In this document: positions 6,745 to 20,996 of the stretch, piece by piece | Layout of the letters: each line of letters begins with the position of its first letter | Numbering within the stretch: the first letter of the stretch is position 1 | Assembly (NCBI GenBank): GCA_050693155.1 | Contig: JBOGWA010000061.1 | Location: forward strand, 1-23,336 | DNA length: 23,336 bases | DNA from: JBOGWA01 sp050693155 | Lineage (GTDB): Bacteria > Actinomycetota > UBA4738 > CALAEC01 | Direction: 5' to 3' | Translations under genes and position numbers: made by a program | Notes under the pieces: model-generated | What the model was told of the DNA's origin: nothing | The model's input: only the letters and a program-made list of their open reading frames with translations | The model's database searches: none

Positions 6745-6764
6745 GGGTCAGAAGGCTCCGACTA

Positions 6765-6793
6765 TTGCGCGAACTCCTCGAGAGACGTAGAAT
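6765..6793 (+). promoter_or_regulatory. Promoter upstream of rpoBC
   Basis: TTGCGC (6765-6770) and TAGAAT (6788-6793, TAnnnT) are spaced by 17 nt in the 115-nt gap between rplL and rpoB. Transcription would start near 6800 and give a leader of about 60 nt. No terminator is visible after rplL, so read-through from the rplJ promoter is also likely. Confidence 0.5.
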
Positions 6794-6859
6794 GTCCCTT
6801 CGCGTGCCGTCGCCTGGGTTCGGTACTTACACGCTTGTCATTTTCTAGGGGGGACTCTC

Positions 6860-9517
<2,658 letters not shown>

Positions 9518-9520
<3 letters not shown>

Positions 9521-9532
9521 GAAGAGGACATG
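9518..9532 (+). promoter_or_regulatory. In-frame TAG of rpoB with ribosome binding site-like sequence and possible restart ATG
   Basis: The TAG (9518-9520) replaces the conserved proline codon of the ILPxEDMP motif. Its last two bases with the next codon form AGGA (9519-9522), seven bases before the ATG at 9530, and a second purine-rich AGAGGA lies closer. That ATG is the conserved methionine of EDMP. The Glu-Glu-Asp codons are naturally purine-rich, so the resemblance to a Shine-Dalgarno sequence may be incidental. Confidence 0.5.
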
Positions 9533-10305
9533 CCGTTCCTCGAGGACGGCACGCCCGTGGACGTCGTTTTGAACCCGCTCGGTGTTCCCTCGCGAATGAA
9601 CCTCGGCCAGATCCTCGAGACCCACCTCGGGTGGGCCGCGAGTACCGGCTTCAAGCTCAACGGGAAGAAGCATGAGGGGCCGGTCTACATCTCCACGCCG
9701 GTCTTCGACGGCGCCCGCGAGTACGAGATCCAGGAGGCGCTCGCGACGACGAGCCCGAACGAGGACGGGGTGTCGCTCGTCAATGAGAGTGGGCAGGCGC
9801 GGCTGTTCGACGGTCGAACGGGGGATCCGTTCGATGCCCCCGTCACGGTCGGTTGGATCTACATCATGAAGCTGTTGCACCTGGTCGACGACAAGATTCA
9901 CGCGCGGTCGACCGGTCCGTACTCCATGATCACCCAGCAGCCACTGGGCGGGAAGGCGCAGTTCGGCGGCCAGCGCTTCGGAGAGATGGAGGTCTGGGCC
10001 CTCGAGGCTTACGGCGCCGCATTCGCCCTCCAGGAGCTCCTCACGATCAAGTCTGACGACGTGCTCGGCCGGGTCAAGGTCTACGAGGCGATCGTAAAAG
10101 GCGAGAACGTACCGGAGCCCGGCATCCCGGAGTCGTTCAAGGTGCTCATCAAGGAGATGCAGTCCTTGGCTCTCAATGTGGAGGTGCTCTCCGCGGAGGG
10201 CAAGGAGATCGAGATGAAGGAGACGGACGAGGACGTGTTCCGCGCGGCCGAGGAGCTCGGCATCGATCTGTCGAGGCGTGAGCCCGCGAGCGCGGAGTTC
10301 GACTG

Positions 10306-10306
<1 letters not shown>
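9530..10306 (+). CDS. rpoB: RNA polymerase beta subunit, C-terminal 258 residues
   Basis: The remaining rpoB reading frame, in the same phase as 6860-9520 and separated from it only by the TAG and the codons for Glu-Glu-Asp. It begins MPFLEDGTPVDVVLNPLGVP and contains GQILETHLGWA, KIHARSTGPYSMITQQPLGG (the His corresponds to E. coli H1237) and QRFGEMEVWALEAYGAA. It ends in the usual C-terminal region with SFKVLIKEMQSLALNVEVLS. All catalytic and clamp elements are well conserved, so there is no sign of decay beyond the stop. Its TGA overlaps the rpoC ATG as TGATG. If translated separately it would have to assemble with the N-terminal fragment inside the active centre. Confidence 0.93.
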
Positions 10307-14292
<3,986 letters not shown>

Positions 14293-14311
14293 GGGGCGGT
14301 ACCCTCCCGAT

Positions 14312-15589
14312 GTGCGTGGAGGGCAAGACCTCTCGGTAGCGCGGCACCTCCGATCGCTCAACCGAGCTGCGGCGGATCCCGCTGCCATGACCGCGATCCA
14401 GCTCGATCGACTGAATCGCGTCGTGGCGGCGGCCGGAAGGACCGAGCCGTATCGAAGGCTCTGGGGAGGCACGGCGCGGCCGTTCCGCGATCTCTCGGAG
14501 CTGAAGAGGCTCCCCCCGATCACGAGGGCCCAGCTCCAAGAGTCTTCCTTCGCCAAGCGGCTCGTGCCGGGCCGAGTCGCCGACTACACCTCGGTGACGT
14601 CGGGAACGACAGGGTACATCTTGGAGATTGCGAGGACCGAGGACGAGCAGCGGTTCCTTCGCGCAGCCTTGATCCGGCAATGGCGATTCTGGGGCTGGAC
14701 GGAGACCGAGCTGCATCTCCGCTTCAACCTGGGGGTGGGGCGATCGGCGCCGCTTACCCTCAACGGTCTGCGAGCCGAGGTCGGGGCCAGCCGGCCGATC
14801 CCCGAGCAGATCGCCGCCCTCGAGCAGATCCGCCCCCGCCGGGTCGTCGGGCCCCCGAGCACGCTTCTCGAAATCGCCGATCACCTGAGCCGATACCCAC
14901 TCGAGGGAGTCGCCACGTTCGGGGAAGTGCTCGACCCCGGCGCCCGGTCCGAGCTTCGGTCGGCCTTCGGCGCGGAGCCTCTTGACTTCTACGGGAGCAG
15001 CGAGGCCGGCACGATCGCCTGGCAGTGTCCGGCGGAAGGCTCGTATCACATCAACGCGGATACGGTCCTCGTCGAGATCATGGATGGCGACGACGGGGTG
15101 AAGAAGGGTGACGAGGGGGAAGTCATCATCAGTACGCTCTGGAACGAGACGACCCCTATCGTCCGGTACCGGACGGGGGACGGGGCGTCGCTTTCCCCGG
15201 AGCCATGTCCGTGCGGGATCCCGCTTCCGGTCATGAGTCAGGTCCAGGGGCGACGGATGGACTGGGTGCGCCACCACGATGGCCGGCGCGTGGCGCCGTT
15301 CAGGGTCTTCGCGATCATCTCGGTTCCCGAGACCCGCGCGGTCATGCGCCGCTTCCGTTTTGTCCAGCGGGCCCTGGACGACTGCCTCATGGAGGTCGTC
15401 TGGCGCGGCGAACCGCAGCCCGGTCTCCTCGAATCGAGGAGCGGACGGCTCAGTCGGTTGCTTGGAGGGCCGGTGAACGTCGAGGTTCGCACCGTCGAGT
15501 CGCTTCCCATACAGGCGGGGACGGTTCGCCTGATCGAATCCTGGGTGACCGATGAAGGAACGGGCGATTCGGACGGGGAAGATGTCTGA
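14312..15589 (+). CDS. PaaK/CapK-like adenylate-forming protein 1, C-terminal lysine absent
   Basis: A 425-residue member of the phenylacetate-CoA ligase-like (PaaK/CapK) branch of adenylate-forming enzymes, which activate a carboxylic acid with ATP. Motifs are TSGTTG (96-101), YGSSEAG (227-233), RYRTGD (285-290) and the family CPCG (299-302). In the last domain, where genes 3 and 4 have Gly-Lys, this protein has Gly-Thr (T404), so the lysine that normally serves adenylation is missing. Start is GTG at 14312, 19 nt after rpoC, with no strong ribosome binding site. It is probably transcribed with rpoBC and overlaps the next gene. The acid substrate is unknown, and a non-catalytic or partial-reaction role is possible. 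Confidence 0.85.
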   Translation: MRGGQDLSVARHLRSLNRAAADPAAMTAIQLDRLNRVVAAAGRTEPYRRLWGGTARPFRDLSELKRLPPITRAQLQESSFAKRLVPGRVADYTSVTSGTTGYILEIARTEDEQRFLRAALIRQWRFWGWTETELHLRFNLGVGRSAPLTLNGLRAEVGASRPIPEQIAALEQIRPRRVVGPPSTLLEIADHLSRYPLEGVATFGEVLDPGARSELRSAFGAEPLDFYGSSEAGTIAWQCPAEGSYHINADTVLVEIMDGDDGVKKGDEGEVIISTLWNETTPIVRYRTGDGASLSPEPCPCGIPLPVMSQVQGRRMDWVRHHDGRRVAPFRVFAIISVPETRAVMRRFRFVQRALDDCLMEVVWRGEPQPGLLESRSGRLSRLLGGPVNVEVRTVESLPIQAGTVRLIESWVTDEGTGDSDGEDV

Positions 15590-16868
15590 GGTGGGCAACC
15601 ACACGCCCGCGAGTCAGGCTGAGCGCATCCGGTTCGTCCGGCACGCCCGCTCCCTCGAGCGGGCGCTCTCCTCGCCCGAAGCCTTCGCCCGGGCCCAGCG
15701 CGCAGAACTGAATCGCGTGCTGGCGGCTGCCGCGCAGGTCGAACCGTATCGGAGTCTCTGGGGCGCGACGCCCGAGCCGATGAGCGACCTCAAAGAGCTT
15801 CCGCGGTTTCCGCTCGTCGATCGCGCGCAGATGGACGCTTTTTCGCTCGACGAACGTACCGTCCCCGGTCAGGTCGTGGTGGTGACGGCGGCAACTTCTG
15901 GAACCACCGGCCCGTTCTTCTTGACCGGGCGATCCGGCGACGAGCAGCTGTACCTTCGGGCGCGCCTCCTCCGCCAATGGCGAATCCTCGGCCGGGAACT
16001 GGACGCGCCGGTCCTCACCTACGCACTGGGCGGGGGACGCGCAGCGCCCCTCGTGCGGACCGGTCGATCGGCAAGAATGGGGGCTCAAGCTCCGGTCGAG
16101 GATCAGGTGGCAGCTCTCGAGCTGATCCGGCCGACGTACCTGCGCGGACCGCCGAGTACCCTCCTCGAGATGGCCGACCGGTTCGGCAGCTTCCCGGTAT
16201 CGGGGATGGAGACGTTCGGGGAGGTTCTCGATCCCCTTGCCCGGGACGAGCTCCGCGCGGCCTTCGGGATCGACCCGCTCGATTGCTACGGGGGCAGCGA
16301 GGCCGGGCGAGTCTCATGGCAATGCCCCACTCAGGGCTCCTATCACATCGACGCGGATACGGTGCTCGTCGAGATCGTGGACGAGAAGGGTCGGCCGGTG
16401 GCCCCCGGTGTGGACGGAGAGGTCGTCGTCACCGCGCTCTGGAACGTGACCACGCCCATCGTCCGGTACCGAACGGGTGATATGGCGGCGCTTGCGAACG
16501 GACCGTGCGGGTGCGACATCCCACTCCCGGTGATGAGCCAGGTTGAAGGGCGGCGCGACGACTTCTTCCGCAGTCACGATGGCTCGAGAGTGGCTCCGTG
16601 GAGAATCTGGCGGCTTCTCTACGACCCTCCGATTCTTCATTTGATGAAGCGCTGCCGCTTCGTCCAGCGGTCGGTCGACGATCTGCTGGTCGAGGTAGTC
16701 TGGCGTGAAGCACCCGCGGAGGATCGCCTCTTGTCTCTGGAAGGGTCACTGCGACGGCTCCTGAGCGGTCCGGTAGCGGTCGAGGTCCGCAGCGTGGAGG
16801 AGCTCACCATGAGGCCGGGATCGAGGCGGCTCATTCAGTCGCTGGCGTGGAGCGAGTCGCCGCCGTGA
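15582..16868 (+). CDS. PaaK/CapK-like adenylate-forming protein 2, C-terminal lysine absent
   Basis: A 428-residue paralogue of the preceding gene, closest to it in sequence among the four by eye. Motifs are TSGTTG (105-110), YGGSEAG (236-242), RYRTGD (295-300) and CGCD (309-312), where the glycine of CxCG is replaced by Asp. The C-terminal position that is lysine in genes 3 and 4 is Ser414 (RPGSRRLIQS). The ATG at 15582 overlaps the previous stop by eight bases; an in-frame ATG at 15552 would overlap by 38 and has no better ribosome binding site. The tight overlap suggests translational coupling. It retains the ATP-binding core, so it may bind nucleotide or perform only part of the reaction. 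Confidence 0.85.
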   Translation: MSEVGNHTPASQAERIRFVRHARSLERALSSPEAFARAQRAELNRVLAAAAQVEPYRSLWGATPEPMSDLKELPRFPLVDRAQMDAFSLDERTVPGQVVVVTAATSGTTGPFFLTGRSGDEQLYLRARLLRQWRILGRELDAPVLTYALGGGRAAPLVRTGRSARMGAQAPVEDQVAALELIRPTYLRGPPSTLLEMADRFGSFPVSGMETFGEVLDPLARDELRAAFGIDPLDCYGGSEAGRVSWQCPTQGSYHIDADTVLVEIVDEKGRPVAPGVDGEVVVTALWNVTTPIVRYRTGDMAALANGPCGCDIPLPVMSQVEGRRDDFFRSHDGSRVAPWRIWRLLYDPPILHLMKRCRFVQRSVDDLLVEVVWREAPAEDRLLSLEGSLRRLLSGPVAVEVRSVEELTMRPGSRRLIQSLAWSESPP

Positions 16869-18130
16869 GACCGAGCCCGACCGCTGACGCTCCCGCGCTT
16901 GCCAGGCACGTTCGTTCACTCCGTCGGGCGGTGGGTGACCCCGGTTCGATCCCGGTGCGGCAGGTCGACCGTCTGAATCGAGTCCTGGCGGCAGCCTGGC
17001 AGACGGAGCCCTATCGGGAGCTGTACGGCCATGATCGGCCGGTCCTGCAACGGATCGAGGAGATTCGAGACCTCCCCCCACTGGCGCGAGAGACGCTCGC
17101 GGGGGTGCCGCTCGATCGACGGGTCCTTCCCGGAAGTCGGCCCTTTGTAGAGTCACAGACGTCCGGGACGACCGGGCAACCGCTCGCGTTTGCCTGGTCG
17201 CGCGAGGAGGCGATCATCAACCGCGCGCTCTGGTTTCGCCAGCGCGATCTCCAAGAGCGTCCTCCGGACGCCCGATGGCTCAGCCTGGCGGTTGGATTCC
17301 AGCGAAGAGAGCCGCTGACACGGGCGGGGAGGCATGCGCTCATCGGCGCGTACCTTCCCGTTGAGCGACTGACGGCCGCCATCCACCAGGTAAGGCCATC
17401 GGTTCTCGCTGGCTCCCCCAGCTCCCTTCTGGAAGTCTCGGAGCACGTTGAGCCTCCTCCCGCGGGGATCGAGACGTATGCAGAGGTCCTCGCCCCGGAG
17501 CTGCGGGTTCGCCTGAAGGAGCTCTTCGATGCCGATCCCATCGACGTCTACGCGACGGGTGAGGTCGGCCCCGTCGCGTGGCAATGTCGCGAGCGTGCCG
17601 GATACCACGTCAACGCCGACGCGATCATCGTCGAGATCCTGGACCCCGTCGGGAAACCACTCCCGGTCGGAGAGATCGGGGAAGTGGCGTTGACCGCCCT
17701 CTGGATCACGACGACGCCGCTCATTCGAATTCGCGTGGGTGACATGGGCCGCATGCTTCCGGGAGCGTGCCCGTGCGGATGCCCGCTGCCCCTGATGAGC
17801 CAAGTCGAGGGAAGAACACTCGATTGGATTCTCGCTCCGGACGGTCGACGACTCTCACCGCTCCGGTTCATGCTCGGGGCGCTTGGATCCGATTTCGGGC
17901 GGGCGGTCGACGGGTTTCGGATCGTCCAGCGGGCCGTCGACGACTTCCTCCTGGAGGTCATCTGGAGAAACGGCCCGGTGTCCGGGCTCGAGCAAGAGGT
18001 GGCGAGCCGCTACTCGGCAGTCCTCGGCTGCCGCGTGCGAGTGCAGGTCACCGCGCTCAGAGAGCTTTCGCGGTCACCGTCGGGCAAGGTGCAGCTCGTC
18101 AAGTCCCGGGTGTCCGGGATACGGGCGTAG
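16865..18130 (+). CDS. PaaK/CapK-like adenylate-forming protein 3, C-terminal lysine present
   Basis: A 421-residue paralogue. Motifs are TSGTTG (99-104), YATGEVG (229-235, altered from YGxSEAG), RIRVGD (288-293, altered from RYRTGD) and CPCG (302-305). The C-terminal Gly-Lys (K408, in SPSGKVQLVKS) is kept. The GTG at 16865 overlaps the previous TGA as GTGA, and the resulting N-terminus aligns with the other copies. An in-frame GTG at 16847 would add six residues. The changed core motifs may alter nucleotide or substrate handling. The next paralogue starts 12 nt downstream. Family membership is confident; the substrate cannot be inferred. Confidence 0.85.
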   Translation: MRPSPTADAPALARHVRSLRRAVGDPGSIPVRQVDRLNRVLAAAWQTEPYRELYGHDRPVLQRIEEIRDLPPLARETLAGVPLDRRVLPGSRPFVESQTSGTTGQPLAFAWSREEAIINRALWFRQRDLQERPPDARWLSLAVGFQRREPLTRAGRHALIGAYLPVERLTAAIHQVRPSVLAGSPSSLLEVSEHVEPPPAGIETYAEVLAPELRVRLKELFDADPIDVYATGEVGPVAWQCRERAGYHVNADAIIVEILDPVGKPLPVGEIGEVALTALWITTTPLIRIRVGDMGRMLPGACPCGCPLPLMSQVEGRTLDWILAPDGRRLSPLRFMLGALGSDFGRAVDGFRIVQRAVDDFLLEVIWRNGPVSGLEQEVASRYSAVLGCRVRVQVTALRELSRSPSGKVQLVKSRVSGIRA

Positions 18131-18142
18131 GCCTTCGAGGCG

Positions 18143-19540
18143 ATGCGAGGACCTTCGGATCGCTCGGCGCTGAAGAAGGGAAGCGAGGAGGCACGCCGCC
18201 AGGAGAGCCGTGACCGTGGTGGAACGATCCTCGGCCCGCGCGAAATGGCGTTCACCCGCGCGAACCGGGAATGGCAGCGGATTCGCACGATGTCTCCGGA
18301 GCAGATCCGCACGCTGCAGCTCGAGCGGCTCAATCGGGTGCTCAGCGTGGCGGCAACCGTCGAGCCCTACCGAAGTCTTTGGCTCGGCGCATCGCATGGC
18401 CCGGTGGACGACCTCGAGGCCCTTCGGGATCTTCCGGTCATCGGTCGTCTCGATCTGACTGCGCTGCCGCTGCACGACCGGATGCCTGCCGGCGCCTCGG
18501 CAGACCATAGGAGCGTGAGCTCCGGGACCAGCGGCCGGCCTCTGGAAGTGGGCTGGTCGGCAGCGGAATTTGGAATCCGAGAGGCACATCGCGTGCGGGC
18601 GATCGAGCACGCGGGCTTCATGAGGAAGCGAATCCTGAACTTCGTGTTCGGCGCGATGCGAAACAGCCCGCTCGCTACCTGGCGTGGGCACGCCTACATG
18701 GGCACGTTCGTCGATCGGGCCGATCAGCTCGCCGCCGTGCGAACGGTCCGCCCCGACGTGTTGATCGGCTCTCCGAGCCTCCTCCTCGATCTGGCACCCG
18801 ACCTCGAGGGGCTGAAGCTCGCCGGACTCGCCACCGGGAGCGAGGTCCTAACGCCGGAGATGCGAGCGGAGCTGCGGGCCCGATTCGGCGCGGATTCGGT
18901 GGATATCTATGGACTGGGTGAATCGAGCACAGTGTCGTGGCAGTGCTCACGCCGCAACTACCACGTCGACGCCGATGCGGTGATCGTCGAGATCCTAGAC
19001 GAGGGCGGGAGCGCGCTCGAACCCGGCCAGATAGGCGAGGTCACCCTCACGACGCTCTGGCAGACGACCAGCCCGCTCGTACGGTATCGGACGGGTGATA
19101 TCGCCGCGTTGCTCCCGGAGCCTTGCAACTGTGGCCTTCCCTTGCCGCTCATGAGCCAGGTCGAGGGCCGTCGGGACGATTGGGTCATCGCCGCGGACGG
19201 CCGGCGGATCGCGCCGTTCCGCTTCCTCATCGGCACGCTTGGGACCGACCTCGTTCGAGACCACGTTCGTGCCTATCGAGTCATCCAGCAGGCCCTTGAC
19301 GACTTCGTGATCGAGGTCGAATGGAAGGACCCCGCGCCCGAAAAGGTGGCCGATCGCGCGCGTGCCGCCTACTCACGAGTCGTTGGGATGCCGGTTCGGG
19401 TCGCGGTTCGATCGGTGGAACGACTTACGAACCCGCAGGCGGGAAAGTTTCGGATGGTCGAGTCCCTCGTGAAGCCCGAAAAGGTTACGAAGCCCGGTAC
19501 TTCTTCTGACGGCTCCGCCGCCGGAGCAGCGCGCGAGTGA
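18143..19540 (+). CDS. PaaK/CapK-like adenylate-forming protein 4, C-terminal lysine present
   Basis: The longest of the four paralogues (465 residues), with about 25 extra basic N-terminal residues and a short Ser/Ala-rich C-terminal tail. Motifs are SSGTSG (126-131), YGLGESS (256-262), RYRTGD (314-319) and CNCG (328-331). The C-terminal lysine is present as K435 (QAGKFRMVES). The ATG at 18143 has GAGGCG directly upstream; a second in-frame ATG at 18245 would remove the extension but lacks a ribosome binding site. Its 3' end overlaps, on the opposite strand, the extended end of the frameshifted glycosyltransferase by about 170 nt. It is the last gene of the presumed rpoBC-linked transcript, and I see no intrinsic terminator after it. 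Confidence 0.85.
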   Translation: MRGPSDRSALKKGSEEARRQESRDRGGTILGPREMAFTRANREWQRIRTMSPEQIRTLQLERLNRVLSVAATVEPYRSLWLGASHGPVDDLEALRDLPVIGRLDLTALPLHDRMPAGASADHRSVSSGTSGRPLEVGWSAAEFGIREAHRVRAIEHAGFMRKRILNFVFGAMRNSPLATWRGHAYMGTFVDRADQLAAVRTVRPDVLIGSPSLLLDLAPDLEGLKLAGLATGSEVLTPEMRAELRARFGADSVDIYGLGESSTVSWQCSRRNYHVDADAVIVEILDEGGSALEPGQIGEVTLTTLWQTTSPLVRYRTGDIAALLPEPCNCGLPLPLMSQVEGRRDDWVIAADGRRIAPFRFLIGTLGTDLVRDHVRAYRVIQQALDDFVIEVEWKDPAPEKVADRARAAYSRVVGMPVRVAVRSVERLTNPQAGKFRMVESLVKPEKVTKPGTSSDGSAAGAARE

Positions 19541-20207
19541 TTTGGACGGGACCGAGAGCGAAGGAGAGGGATCCGTAGCCAACGAAGGATCCCCACGTCC
19601 GCTCCGAGAGTGACAAACGTCCCGACCTCGGCGAGCCGCAGGAGGAAATCGGTGTCGGGGTTCGCCCGGAGCTCCTCGTCCCACTCTCCGATTCGCCTGA
19701 TCGCGCCGGCACGGACCACGATGGAGGACATCTCGAACGGGTCGAAAGGGATCCAGTGACCATCCCTGATCATCTGAAGGGCGAGAGGGATCGTCCCTGG
19801 ACGCAGGAACCCTTCCCGGATCCCCAGGACCTTGCCGTTCAGGGTCTCGTACAGCGCAGATCCGACGCAGACGACCTCGGGATCCTCGAAGTGCCTGAGC
19901 TGAATCTCGAGCTTTCCGGGGAGCCAGTAGTCGTCGGCGTCGAGACAGGCGATGAACTCCCCCCGGCGGAACGCGGTGTTCCTCGCCCCGGCGATGCCGG
20001 CCTTTGGTTGCGAGGCAGCGCGAACGCGCCCGTCGGAAAACGAACGCGCGATCGCCCCCGACCCATCGGTGGAGCCGTCGTCGACGACGATGACCTCCAG
20101 GTCCCGGACGGTTTGCGAGAGCGCGCTCTCGATCGCTCGGGCGAGCGTGGCCTCCGCGTTGTGGACTGGTGTACGACCGAGACCAGCGGGTTGCCGTCGT
20201 TCCTCAT
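19369..20207 (-). pseudogene. GT2-family glycosyltransferase with a single-base frameshift
   Basis: The ATG at 20207 overlaps the stop of the upstream phosphatase gene as ATGA and begins MRNDGNPLVSVV. The natural continuation TPVHNAEATLARAIESALSQ is in the -1 frame from about 20172, which has no ATG, GTG or TTG start between its upstream stop and this motif. With the shift corrected the product is about 279 residues and a normal GT2 enzyme: VIVVDDGSTDGS, then CLDADDYW (DxD-type metal site), then SSIVVRAGAIRRIGEWDEEL. The last 57 codons run antisense through the end of PaaK-like gene 4 and look non-conserved. It resembles the first gene of the operon. No slippery heptamer is visible, so a real one-base loss or a sequence error is more likely than programmed frameshifting. 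Confidence 0.75.
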
Positions 20208-20992
20208 TCGCCGCCCGTCTCTTGGGCCAGCGTCAGGAGCGCCTCGTGGACGACAGGGGGCCCGGCCAGGATGTCGCCCCGCAAGTAATCGGACCCGCCT
20301 TCCCAATCGGTGGCGATGCCCCCGGCCTCTTCGGTGAGGAGCGCGCCCGCTGCCACGTCCCATGAGGACAGGCCGAGCTCGAAGAACCCGTCGAACGCTC
20401 CCGCAGCGACCCACGCCAGGTCGAGCGTTGCCGCCCCGGGGCGTCTGAGGTCCTCGAAGCGGTCGAGCGCCCGCTCGAACATCCGTAGATACCGGGGAAG
20501 CCGATCCTTCTCCCGGAAGGGGAATCCCGTTGCGACGATCGCCGCCTCCGGCTCGGCGGCCGACACGGTGAGCGGTCGGCCGTCTTGCTGTGCGCCCAGG
20601 CCGCGCGCGGCCGAGAACGTCGTCCGAAGAAGCGGCGCGTGCGTGGCCCCGACGACGGGGCGGCCTTCCGCGATCAGCGTCACGGAGACCCCCACGATTG
20701 GGAAGCGGTGAAGGAAGTTCGTGGTCCCGTCGAGCGGATCGACGAGCCAGTACTGGTTGCTGGGATCTCCCCCGTACTCCTCACCGACCACCGGCAGGTC
20801 GGGCGTGCGTCCCCCGAGGTAGACGCCGATCGCCTCTTCTGCCAGTCGGTCGGTCTTCGTCACGTAGTCGCCGGCGCTCTTTTCCTCGGCGGCTCGGGCC
20901 CCGGAGCCGGCGTCGATGATGACTCTCCCGCCCTCGTGCGCGGCTCCCACCGCAACGGCGCGGAGGGACTCCAGGTCTTTCTCGGATGACAC
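20204..20992 (-). CDS. Inositol monophosphatase-family phosphatase
   Basis: A 262-residue protein of the IMPase/SuhB/FBPase-like family, Mg2+-dependent phosphatases acting on inositol phosphates, histidinol phosphate or related sugar phosphates. The metal-binding motifs are complete: VVGEEYG (E71/E72), WLVDPLDGTTNF (D85, D88), and WDVAAGALLTEEAGG (D212) near the C-terminus. I chose the GTG at 20992, four bases after the stop of the upstream glycosyltransferase; the open frame extends further upstream but reads as unrelated sequence there. The stop overlaps the next glycosyltransferase start. The context suggests supply or processing of a phosphorylated polyol or sugar for a glycoconjugate; the exact substrate is unknown. 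Confidence 0.9.
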   Translation of the reverse strand: MSSEKDLESLRAVAVGAAHEGGRVIIDAGSGARAAEEKSAGDYVTKTDRLAEEAIGVYLGGRTPDLPVVGEEYGGDPSNQYWLVDPLDGTTNFLHRFPIVGVSVTLIAEGRPVVGATHAPLLRTTFSAARGLGAQQDGRPLTVSAAEPEAAIVATGFPFREKDRLPRYLRMFERALDRFEDLRRPGAATLDLAWVAAGAFDGFFELGLSSWDVAAGALLTEEAGGIATDWEGGSDYLRGDILAGPPVVHEALLTLAQETGGE

Positions 20993-20996
20993 GCGG

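Noticed and set aside
20165..20180. Programmed -1 frameshift in the second glycosyltransferase
   Set aside because: No X-XXY-YYZ slippery heptamer or following stem is visible, and GT2 enzymes are not known to need one.
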